Positions 22,758-31,395 of a stretch of DNA of 64,000 bases are shown piece by piece (position 1 is the stretch's first letter; each line of letters opens with the position of its first letter). The stretch is taken from the NCBI GenBank assembly GCA_014529385.2, contig CM043955.1, forward strand, positions 142,462,140 to 142,526,139. The letters are read 5' to 3'. The stretch is from Adiantum capillus-veneris. Taxonomy: Eukaryota > Streptophyta > Polypodiopsida > Polypodiales > Pteridaceae. The translations under genes and the position numbers were made by a program. The notes under the pieces were generated by a model. That model did not search any database and was not told the DNA's origin. It saw nothing but the letters and a program-made list of their open reading frames with translations.

Positions 22758-23320
22758 AAACAAGGTTTGGACACTACAAATTTTATGTTATGCCCTTTGG
22801 GTTGACCAATGCACTAGCTACTTTCATGATGCTTATGGACAACGTCTTGAAACCATATTTGGGAAACTTTGTTATCGTTTTTTTGATGACATCCTAGTGT
22901 ATAGTGCCTTTGAGGAAGAGCACTTACAACATCGAGAAGAGGTCTTTTTATGTGTGCCAGAAGATTCAAAAAGTCTTAAAATTAGGCCAACACCTAAATT
23001 ATCTCTGAGAAAAACTCAAGCGAGTTGGAGATATGGCTTACAAACTATTTATACCAACACACTCTCGTATTCATCCGGTTTTTCATGTAATTCATTTACG
23101 TAAACACTTGCATAGGGACGACAATGTCATTGACCAATAGATTTTGGTTAATTTCATTGAACCTCCAACCCAGCCGCATGAACGCGAGAGCATTTTAGAC
23201 TATCATGATTTATGTGCTCATCGTCATGTGTGTTGTCAAGTGGAAAGACCGACCTGAAGAAGGTGCCACTTGGGAAAACATTAGTGTTCTTAAGAAGAAA
23301 TTTTCCACTTTATTTTTTAG
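22758..23320 (+). pseudogene. older gypsy remnant: RT fragment joined to integrase tail and chromodomain
   Basis: Plus-strand frame from 22758 reads an RT core ('[19 protein letters not shown]') with a catalytic box F-F-D-D at about 22880. Around 22980 it jumps to the end of integrase ('MAYKLFIPTHSRIHPVFHVI', about 23030-23095) and then to a chromodomain tail ('VKWKDRPEEGATWENISVLK', about 23235-23295). The RNase H and most of integrase are missing, so there is an internal deletion as well as frameshifts. A chromodomain marks the chromovirus branch of gypsy. The minus-strand gypsy element lies directly beside it and probably inserted into it. Confidence 0.8.
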
Positions 23321-24600
23321 GACAAAAACACTTCTCCATGGGGAGAGTAACATAAGGGCATGAGCGAGTCATTTGGCATCATTGTCGGGGACAAGGTGAC
23401 CTAAACTAGAGAAACCTCAGCGCTTGGATATTATTTTCCAACACATCCTCTAGGTTTACCCATATTAAAACACCATTGCTTAGAAATCACATAGTTGAGG
23501 AGTGTCGTCTTCAACTATGTGAGGGTGTCTTGGGAGTAGTTGTACTTGCCAAGGACCTTTTAGGCTTATATTAGGTTGTCTCTGAGTGATTGACGAGTTA
23601 GCCTATGTCAGAGTCTGAAAGTTGACACTCATTTCATAAGAAAAACAAGAAAAACACCAATGTTTGTGGATACTTTCCACTACTTTCTTGCCGATTTAAC
23701 TAAGAGTAGGTTAAGTAGATACCAAGGTGGATTTCCTATCTATCTCACTCGCTGAATTGTCATCAGTGAGTTGCTTCACAAAGTTTCAGAGTTGTGAGGT
23801 TTTGGACTCCTAATTTAAGCTTGAGAGACCACAAAAAAACATTTTTGGTCAAGGACAAGTCTTGGAAAAGCTATGGAAACTCATCGGTATGTCAAAATTA
23901 GCTTTTGAGAGAAAATTCAAAGTTTGGGAAAAAAAATTGTTATCTCTTTTGTGACAAATACAAGCAAATTTGACTTTTTTTGCCCAAAGTAATTGGCATG
24001 TAATATATTGTATAAGACCCGAATGGCCTTTAGAATTCCAAAAAAGTGTAGTTCTAGGACTATAGATAATAATTGCTTCTTTTTCCAGGCTTGAAATTGG
24101 GCTTTAGCACAAGTACAAGAAAGTGTAAGCACTTTTGTAGAGGCTCTAAAAGTTTTGGTTTCATTCGTGTGCAAAATTTGAGCCGGATCTGCTTCCACCT
24201 TTGACCAAGAAGTAATCGAAGGTAACCCAAAACTATTCAGAATTGGATGAAACCTCTTGACATGTTTTAAAATACCTTGTACTAACTGTGTAAGTTGAAA
24301 AAAGTTAAAAAAAATCACAAACTTGACCTGAAAATGCAAAAAATTCATCATTTGGCAATACCACAAGCAGCTAGAACATAGTGTATTGAGACATTGATTC
24401 AAGTTTGAAGTCATTTAGAGTTCTAAAGTGTTAGTTAGGCCTAGATTTTAGTGAAGTTCAATAGCATATACAAAATTGAACTTAATAACTTGAAAACTAA
24501 ACCAAATTTAGTAAACCTTAACAGATGACTTGTTTATAGTGTGAATATCCCCACCAATGCAAGTCAGAAAAAAAGGGAAAAACCCTTCATTTTAGCATGA

Positions 24601-24626
24601 GAGATAATAAGCGCCTTTATTATCTC
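24601..24626. repeat. palindrome, 10-bp arms
   Basis: GAGATAATAA, 6-base loop, TTATTATCTC. With a 2-base gap the arms extend outwards through GCAT/ATGC. Confidence 0.9.
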
Positions 24627-24894
24627 ATGCCTTTAAAATTCAACGTTTTGAAAATTTCTTAAAGGGAATTTGACCTACGGTAGTAACAGAGTGCTCGTGT
24701 CAAACTTCAAATTATTTGGAAAGGTTTGACTTGGATAGCCGCTCAAATTGCATCAGAACTACCAAACACTAAAACTACTGAGAAATTGAGCTACACTTGC
24801 CCAAAAATTGTAAAACATAATTCATAGCTTATTGAATATACCCTTAACCAGTGGGAATCAGTAAAAGTAAAAAATGATGCTTTTTTGAGCAGTA

Positions 24895-24916
24895 GATAAT
24901 AAGCACACTTATTATC
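24895..24916. repeat. palindrome, 9-bp arms
   Basis: GATAATAAG, loop CACA, CTTATTATC. Same core as the palindrome at 24601, centre to centre 292 bp. Confidence 0.9.
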
Positions 24917-25387
24917 TCTGGATAGCCAGAGAGCACATTTTTGAAATTTTTTTATTGCCAAGGTTAGAAGACCTATCATGTAGATACCTTGAAAAATCTG
25001 GAGTCATTTGGATATTGTTTGCTTCTAGAAGATGAGTTTTTAGGAATTAAAGCTTGCAAATTAGTCCTTTGGCTACTTTTGTAGCTTTAACACTGCAAAT
25101 TTTTGACGAGGAGTCATTGTACATTCTTGCAGCAAATAGACTGACTTATTGTGGATTTTATAGGATTGATTGAGATCAAGCTTAAGCGTAGAGCCAATTT
25201 GAAACTGTGACAACTTGAACGGGTTGGCATTGGTTTTAAAAGCTAAGTATTCTATTTCATTGACTATTATTGGTCTTTATGTACCTGAGATTAGGCCGCA
25301 TACTAGCAAAACAGGGACTTAATAGATAAATTGAGAGCAAAGTGTTAACCAAGGGGGTCTGTTAGAGACCATAGTTGAAGAAGTGCT

Positions 25388-25840
25388 AGACACTTACTCC
25401 GACTCTAGTTCAAAAATGTCTTCCTTTTTCACTCATTTAGGTATTGGAAGCTTGCTCAAGTTCGAGCACATATTGACCTTCTACAAGATCAACAAGCATG
25501 AGGCTTAGATTAATCTAGATCCTAATGAAGAGTATGTGGTTAGAGTCGATGACCACATTGTTTAATTCAAAGAGGAGGTTAGAGCCAACAAAGAAGAAGC
25601 CTTCTACATGGACCATAATGGAGTGCAATACTCAAAGATTGTAAATTTTGACATTGTGAACAAATGGGGAATGGAAGTTGATACATTCATTTTAGACATG
25701 ACTACCAGCATTAGATCTAGAAGGGTATGATCAAGTAGATGTCAAACCTCTAAAGCATATGCTGAATGATAACCCAAGACTAAGAGTCTATTGTTGGGAG
25801 GGCAATAAAGTTGACAAACAACTTTTGGCATGTGTATAGT
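25388..25840 (+). pseudogene. ORFx, first copy, broken; unrecognised protein
   Basis: The translated plus strand ('KFEHILTFYK', 'LDPNEEYVVRVDDHIV', 'FKEEVRANKEEAFYMDHNG', 'INKWG'-like 'VNKWGMEVDTFI', 'EGYDQVDVKPLK') matches, segment by segment, the minus-strand ORFx at 57.9-58.6 kb. Several in-frame stops (for example after 'HEA' and 'DDHIV') and a frameshift near 25715 make it non-coding. In the second copy ORFx leads into a gag domain, so this is likely the N-terminal part of a retroelement gag polyprotein. I do not recognise the domain. It stops abruptly near 25840. Confidence 0.7.
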
Positions 25841-26081
25841 AGTGTATATATATGCATGGATATATGTACATACAAATTTATATACATGCATTTGAAAGCT
25901 TTTCCAATGTGCAACACTACAGTCTCTTAAAGGCGGATGGAAAGTGCTTTCACATCACTTTAGAGTATGTTGCTTAGAGTTTAATTTTTTCCACTAATAG
26001 TGTACAAAAAATGAGAGGTGGCCTAGATAATACCAACAATAGGAGATGAGTCTTTGCATATCATCACTCAAGGACGTATTA

Positions 26082-26236
26082 GTACAAACTCACTATCTCA
26101 ATAAATTATAATTTAAAGCATCCTTTTTGTACAGTATTATCAAGTGTCATATTCAAGTGTTAACTTAGCTTAGGATAGTTTGTTTATTATTATGAATGCG
26201 AGTAATATTTATCCACCGTAATTAGCAAGCCTTACA
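26082..26236 (+). repeat. 5' LTR, 3' portion only
   Basis: 155 bp nearly identical to 28711-28865, starting at GTACAAA about 18 bp downstream of where the TATA box would be. Confidence 0.85.
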
Positions 26237-26238
26237 AG

Positions 26239-26250
26239 TGGTATCAGAGC
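26239..26250 (+). promoter_or_regulatory. primer binding site (tRNA-iMet)
   Basis: TGGTATCAGAGC, two bases after the LTR end. Confidence 0.92.
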
Positions 26251-27497
26251 AATTTGTAGGACTTGTTTAGATATTATTAGATGCATATTAATTAATAAAG
26301 CATACAATTTGCTTTGCAAATATCTTTTCCCCTTATAGGTGTCTCGCTACACTCACGATAAGTGGCTTAGGAAATTAAAAGAAAATCCAAGCCAAGTGTT
26401 AAACTCTTTGTCTTCACTCATTTTATGAGTAAGCCTTAAAGTTGAAAGCGTGAGGAAACTCATCACCATTTTCTCAGATTAAGAGATAGCACTTTGTGTT
26501 TCCTTTGAAATCTCACTGCATCATCGATTACTACTCTCTTGCCTTAGCTTAGCCCACAACCCGATGAACTTCCACTTATTCTATTACATCTTAAGCCTAT
26601 GCTTTTGCATACGATCTGCACTCAAATTTCAACCACATAGTGCTCACCAGGTTTGCCTCAATTTTTTCCCTCGATCACTTGCACATTCGTGGCCAACTTG
26701 TCGAGATTGCGCTTCTTGATATTCAAAGCAAGCTGAGCAAGAGCTAATTCAAACTGAAGCCTTACAAGATTTCTTGAATTAGCTCCTACTGCACTTAGTT
26801 GGTCTCCAACTCTTGTAAGCACCTCCATCTGCAATAACATCCAGCCCTGCCACACTGCCTCGCATCTCCATACCTAAGCTACGACGCCAACCAACTACCT
26901 CGTGCCTGCACTCAGCACTCGATGACTATGGCGCCCCTCGCCTGTTCGCGTTCACCTCTTGGTGGCATCCACCCGTCACCTTGTAGGAGACCAGTCGCTG
27001 CGAGCCTCTACTTTATTTTCTTTTTTCTTTTAAATGCAATCGATCCTTCTCACAGCATCACAACAATAGCTTGGCCTTATTTTCTATGGATACTCATTAG
27101 CCTTGGCCCCATGCATATTGGGTTATGGGCCAACATTTGAATCTAAGCAGGATGTCACCTTTGGCTCCTTTGTTCTTCAAGCTAGCTTCACGATCGGATG
27201 TGAACAAGAATGCATGGAAAGTGGTGATTGTGCTTCAATGAATCAACCTAACACTTTGAAGATACACAAAACAAGGCTTTCAAGGCGGCAATATCAAGAT
27301 TTTTGGCAAATAAAAGAGAGCCCTCGATGATCCACTACAAATTTACCATCAATCGAAGTTGTGGAAAACGACATCAACGAAGCGCATCGACTTTATGCTC
27401 AAAAGCTGGTAAATAAAGTCATAAACTTTTAAATCCTTGTAATTAAGAAGATTAGACACTGCTTGAGAGAGTCTCTCAAGTAAGACCGCTCCGCACA
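26251..27497 (+). other. leader of the gag-only element, no gene seen
   Basis: Only short unsupported frames (for example 26922-27140). I see no domain or repeat of note. Confidence 0.5.
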
Positions 27498-28216
27498 ATG
27501 AGCACCAAGAATTTGGACAAATTTAATGGCCAAGGGGAGAGCATTATGACAAGAGGTGCACATGCCCAATTTGTGTCAAAAGACAAGGAGGCGCACATGC
27601 CCAATTTGTGTCAAAAGACGAGCAAGCCCTAGGCATTATAATCACTACATTTGATGATAATTACGTTCATTATATCGATGAATGTAGCACTTCACTCCAA
27701 GCACGGGAAACTTTGGCACAAATGTTTGGTGCAAAGCCTAAACACTCCAAAATTAGCCCAAAAATGTAGCTTTACGGACTCATGATGGATGCTAATGAAG
27801 ATTTAGCTAGCCTCATCAATATGCTTCAATCCATTTGCACTCAGTTAGCGTCTTTAGATGCTAAAGTGGATGATGAGGACAAAATTGCAGTCTTGCTCAA
27901 AGCACTTCCACTTGAATATAATCACATAGTCACAATAATTAAAGAAAAGGAACCTGTACCTAGGTTTGAAGATGTGGTCAATTCACGTCAGCATGAAGAG
28001 AAGAAGCACTCTAACGACAACTCTACGTCAAACAGAGCTTATGTTATGCAGAAAGCTAAGTGCAAGCATTATTGCAAGTGCAATCACAAATCAAGTGATT
28101 GCTTCAAGATCAAAGCATGCACCCTATGTGGAAAGCTTGGACATACACCTTCAAGATGTTTCAAGAAGACCCAAAACAGGGAGAAAGGCAACGTCAACCT
28201 CACCAATGATAGTTAA
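27498..28216 (+). pseudogene. copia-type gag with zinc knuckle, 5' part broken
   Basis: ATG at 27498 starts 'MSTKNLDKFNGQGES', a copia gag N-terminus, but a 35-bp tandem duplication at 27553-27622 and stops break the first part. From 27782 the frame is open for 144 codons: a UBN2-like gag segment ('KIAVLLKALPLEYNHIV'), then two Cys/His clusters (C-K-H-Y-C-K-C-x-H-x4-C and the knuckle C-T-L-C-G-K-L-G-H-T-P-S-R-C at about 28115-28156). It would form particles and bind RNA. Nothing resembling pol follows. Confidence 0.85.
27553..27622. repeat. 35-bp tandem duplication inside gag
   Basis: Two adjacent copies starting GAGGTGCACATG and GAGGCGCACATG. 35 is not a multiple of 3, so it shifts the frame. 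Confidence 0.92.
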
Positions 28217-28471
28217 GAAGAAGAGGTGGAGGAGCCACCACAAGCCTTCTTCATCATTGATGTATTGTAAAGGTTTACTACCTACCCTCTAGCCTAGCAT
28301 GGATGTATCCAAATGTGAACCCAAGCATGATGCATCTTCTAGAACCATGTTTGATGAATCCAAATGTGTACTCATATACTTTCCTAAGTATGTCAGTTGA
28401 ACCATGAGCTAATGCATCCATTGAGAACTAGCCATGATGTATCATGCCATAACTAGGATGAATCTAGGTTT

Positions 28472-28482
28472 AAGGGGGCGCT
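28472..28482 (+). promoter_or_regulatory. polypurine tract of gag-only element
   Basis: AAGGGGGCGCT directly before the 3' LTR; short and interrupted. Confidence 0.6.
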
Positions 28483-28865
28483 TGTTAGGTTCAACCCTAT
28501 CTTCATCCTATGTACTAGCTTCTCTCTCTCAAACTCACATCATTGTGGGAAACATGACTACACCTAGCACTTCATTTACATGCCACATGGAGCATACACT
28601 TGTCCTAAGTATCCTCATGCACCCAACACCTAGCCATATATGTCATTGCACTAGCATCTGCCACCTCTACCACTCGCATGTATCACTCCATCTATAAATG
28701 GAGTTCCACTGTACAAAATCACTATCTTGATAAATTATAATTCAAAGCATCCTTTTTGTATAGTATTATCAAGTGTCATCTTCAAGTGTTAACTTAGCTT
28801 AGGATAGTTTGTTTATTATTATGAATGCGAGTAATATTTATCCATCGTAATTAGCAAGCCTTGCA
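28483..28865 (+). repeat. 3' LTR of gag-only copia-type element
   Basis: TGTTAGGTTC...AAGCCTTGCA, 383 bp, TATAAAT at 28693. Confidence 0.85.
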
Positions 28866-29209
28866 CTATCTATTTTCCTGCACATATCTCTCTCTTTAAA
28901 CCTTGCTTTCTTTTTCCTACTCTTTTTCTCTCTCTCTCTCTCTCTCTCTATCCATCTTTATCTCTCTTCCTCTTATGTATGTCTCTCTAGTTGTATGCAA
29001 CTATACACATATCACACTATCTTTCTAACTCTATGCATGTGCATAAACATCTCTATCTCGCTCTCTCTATCTCTACAAGATTATACTAGCTTCATAAAAA
29101 CTTTATTCTTTAGTGAAATTCTCTCTCTCTCTCTCACGTGCGCACATGTGCACACACATCTCATGAAGTTGAGTTTATACATCTCTATCTGACTCCCCCC
29201 CCCCTTCCC

Positions 29210-29298
<89 letters not shown>

Positions 29299-29301
29299 AA
29301 A
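28866..29301. repeat. CT/CA microsatellite-rich flank of the CACTA element
   Basis: Repeated (CT)n and (CA)n tracts (about 28927-28950, 29121-29137, 29212-29295), no gene. Confidence 0.8.
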
Positions 29302-29313
29302 CACTACAAGAGG
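29302..29313 (+). repeat. CACTA left terminal inverted repeat
   Basis: CACTACAAGAGG, exact reverse complement of 37102-37113; preceded by AAA. Confidence 0.95.
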
Positions 29314-29361
29314 CTATTCATATTAGCGACGCTCACACAGCGACGCTCAAAGAAAAAATTC

Positions 29362-29423
29362 CCGGCGTCGCTATGAGCGTCGCAAATTTACAAAGAAATT
29401 TGCGACGCTCATAGCGACGCCGG
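29362..29423. repeat. 28-bp perfect inverted repeat in the CACTA subterminal region
   Basis: Arms 29362-29389 and 29396-29423 are perfect reverse complements with a 6-base loop (ACAAAG). Each arm holds two copies of the subterminal motif (GGCGTCGCTATGAGCGTCGC). Confidence 0.95.
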
Positions 29424-29701
29424 CTGGGCTAAAAAAATAACCGAGCACGCCCAAAAACTCAGATCTCAGATCTGAGTTTTTCGGCGCCCTCAAGCAAGGA
29501 GCAGGTAACGCTCTCCCTCACTCTCTCTCTCTCTCTATCTCTCTCTTTTTCTTCTCCACACACACACACACACACACAAGGAGAGGAAGGAGAGCCAGGT
29601 ATGCTCCTTCCCTCTCCTCATTCTCATGTTCCCTTTCCCTCTTTCTCTCTCCCTCTCTCTCTCTCTCTCACACACACACATACACACACACACATAGTGT
29701 T

Positions 29702-29743
<42 letters not shown>

Positions 29744-29766
29744 AACAAAAACAAAAACTCACACAC

Positions 29767-29965
29767 ACATACATAAACAAAGAATGCACACACACATTGA
29801 GAGAGAAAAAGAGAGAGAGAGCATGCATAAACAAAAAACGCACGCATTGAGAGAGGAAAAGAGAGAGAGAATATGCATAAACAAAAAACGCACACATTGA
29901 GAGAGGAAAAGAGAGAGAAAACATGCATACGATCCAAAAAAACGCACACACATTGAGAGAGAAAG
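29767..29965. repeat. about 50-bp tandem repeats with GA and CA tracts
   Basis: About four degenerate copies of a unit containing GCATAAACAAAAAACGCAC followed by a GAGAGA run. No gene lies between 29424 and 30325; the rest is microsatellite. Confidence 0.75.
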
Positions 29966-30162
29966 AGAGAAACTAATTTAACGTCGTAGGAAACTAATTA
30001 AAATTAAAAGACCTAAAGATCTAGCCGACGAGGAGTTGAACTCAAGACCTATTATTCAAGAGGGAAATGGCATAATCAATCTATCATACTTGGCATGGGT
30101 GATAGAAAGGTTATACCATTTATCTCTTTTTATTGGCACACACATCCACACACGCGCACACA

Positions 30163-30325
30163 CACAAGAAGAAGAGAGTTATAACGTCGTAGGAAACTAT
30201 CTTAAAAGACGTTAAAAATTAGGTTATATGTAGACTTACATTAAATTAGATTTAGGTTTATTTTTAACTAGATTTACGTTTATTTACGCTAGATTTAGAT
30301 TTACGTTATATTAGATTAGATTTAG
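30163..30325. repeat. direct repeat, left copy, flanking the captured gene
   Basis: Starts with (CA)n then AGAAGAAGAGAG and TAACGTCGTAGGAAACTATC, and continues as an AT-rich TTAGATTTAGGTTTA run. It matches 30840-30985. A shorter partial match (AACGTCGTAGGAAACTA) also lies at about 29980. Confidence 0.8.
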
Positions 30326-30688
30326 GTCTCCATAGACTGCGATGCCTGCATGAAGCGGGTGAAGAAAGCCCTCAATGGAATATAGGGTATTGCTGCCTTC
30401 ACTCATGGTGGGCTCCGTCGATCCAAAAGTACTGGTGAAATGTCTTCAGAAGATAGGGAAGAAGGTGGATCTTCAGGGTGGCAAGAGTCACTACATCCCC
30501 GACACAATGACCATCTAGACAACCTCTAGTCATTCAACAACAACTTCAAAGTTAGTAACAAGAGCAAGAACGGTCTAAAGGGCCAATTGCTGTCGTCAGA
30601 TGTGGATGGAGATGAGGCAGCGTCACCGCCGGAAGTTAACTCTCACATCTTTAGTGATGAGAATGCCAACTCTTGCCGAGTTATGTGA
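30326..30688 (+). pseudogene. captured HIPP-type metallochaperone gene fragment (HMA domain and CaaX tail)
   Basis: From 30326, directly after a TTTAG that could be an intron acceptor, the frame reads 'VSIDCDACMKRVKKALNGI', the start of a heavy-metal-associated domain with the metal-binding Cys-x2-Cys. A TAG and a deletion follow. In another frame (30411 onward) comes 'GSVDPKVLVKCLQKIGKKVD', the second half of the same domain. Back in the first frame, the end reads 'FSDENANSC' then R-V-M and a stop at 30686, giving C-R-V-M, a CaaX isoprenylation box. This order is diagnostic of plant HIPP proteins, which bind metal ions and are lipid-anchored. The stops show it is not functional. Confidence 0.75.
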
Positions 30689-30839
30689 AAAATTATGTGT
30701 TAAATCAGTTTTAAGGTTCTTATAATCCCTGTTAGTTTAGTTCTTTGTTTTTAATATAACATAATTTACGTTATATTTAGATTTATGTTATATTAGATTA
30801 GACTTAGGTTTATTTAGGTTTACCCACACACACACACAC
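30689..30839 (+). other. AT-rich sequence after the captured gene
   Basis: No coding signal. At about 30785-30810 it repeats a TTATATTAGATTAGA sequence found just before the captured gene (about 30306-30325). Confidence 0.5.
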
Positions 30840-30985
30840 ACACACACAAGAAGAAGAGAGTTTTAACGTCGTAGGAAACTATCCCAAAAGACGTTAAAGA
30901 TTAGGTTAGATGTAGACTTACGTTAAATTAGATTTAGGTTTATTTTTAGTTAGATTTAGATTTACGCTTATTTACGTTAGATCGA
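30840..30985. repeat. direct repeat, right copy
   Basis: High similarity to 30163-30310. The two copies bracket the HIPP fragment. Confidence 0.8.
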
Positions 30986-31271
30986 GTCCACGCAAGAATT
31001 ACTTACGGTTTAGGGTTTAGAGTTAGACGAACAATGAAAAGATCTACTGTGAAAAGATGTTAAGATGCTGTGAAGTGCTACAGCTAGAGAAGAGGCAAAG
31101 GTGTTTTGTCCACTACATGCAGTATCATGTAGACGTGGGTGTGTAGATTTCTTGTACCCACAAATATAGGTATTGACCAATAAAGACGAGATTATAACCC
31201 GGTGGTTCTGATCTCCGTGCACCTCTAGACCGAGGTGTGCGGGGATTGGACATGACTAGAGAATGTGAGGT

Positions 31272-31273
<2 letters not shown>

Positions 31274-31330
<57 letters not shown>
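31274..31330. repeat. (GA)n microsatellite
   Basis: Pure GA tract upstream of the transposase gene. 30986-31395 otherwise shows no gene and is probably its promoter and leader. Confidence 0.95.
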
Positions 31331-31333
<3 letters not shown>

Positions 31334-31395
31334 GACGAAGAATGCCAATAGAATATTAAATTTGTTGTCCAGGTTATAAGTTTTTTATCGTCATT

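Larger units (their letters stand above)
23321..25387 (+). other. no gene; region with periodic palindromes upstream of ORFx
   Basis: AT-rich DNA without a believable frame. It contains two near-perfect palindromes 292 bp apart (24601-24626 and 24895-24916) and a half site near 24063. The same kind of array lies upstream of the ORFx copy at 57-58.6 kb, so this is probably the LTR or leader of an ORFx element. Confidence 0.55.
26082..28865 (+). mobile_element. gag-only (non-autonomous) copia-type LTR element
   Basis: A partial 5' LTR (26082-26236), exact tRNA-Met primer site (26239-26250), a broken gag, a purine-rich tract and a complete 3' LTR (28483-28865) lie in order. There is no protease, integrase or RT between gag and the 3' LTR, so the element resembles the TR-GAG type. 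The 5' LTR lacks its first roughly 228 bp; what precedes it is unrelated sequence that follows ORFx. Confidence 0.8.

Noticed and set aside
24601-24916. MITE insertions as explanation for the palindromes
   Set aside because: No target duplication, the palindromes are only 22-26 bp, and their spacing is periodic with repeated anchors between them.
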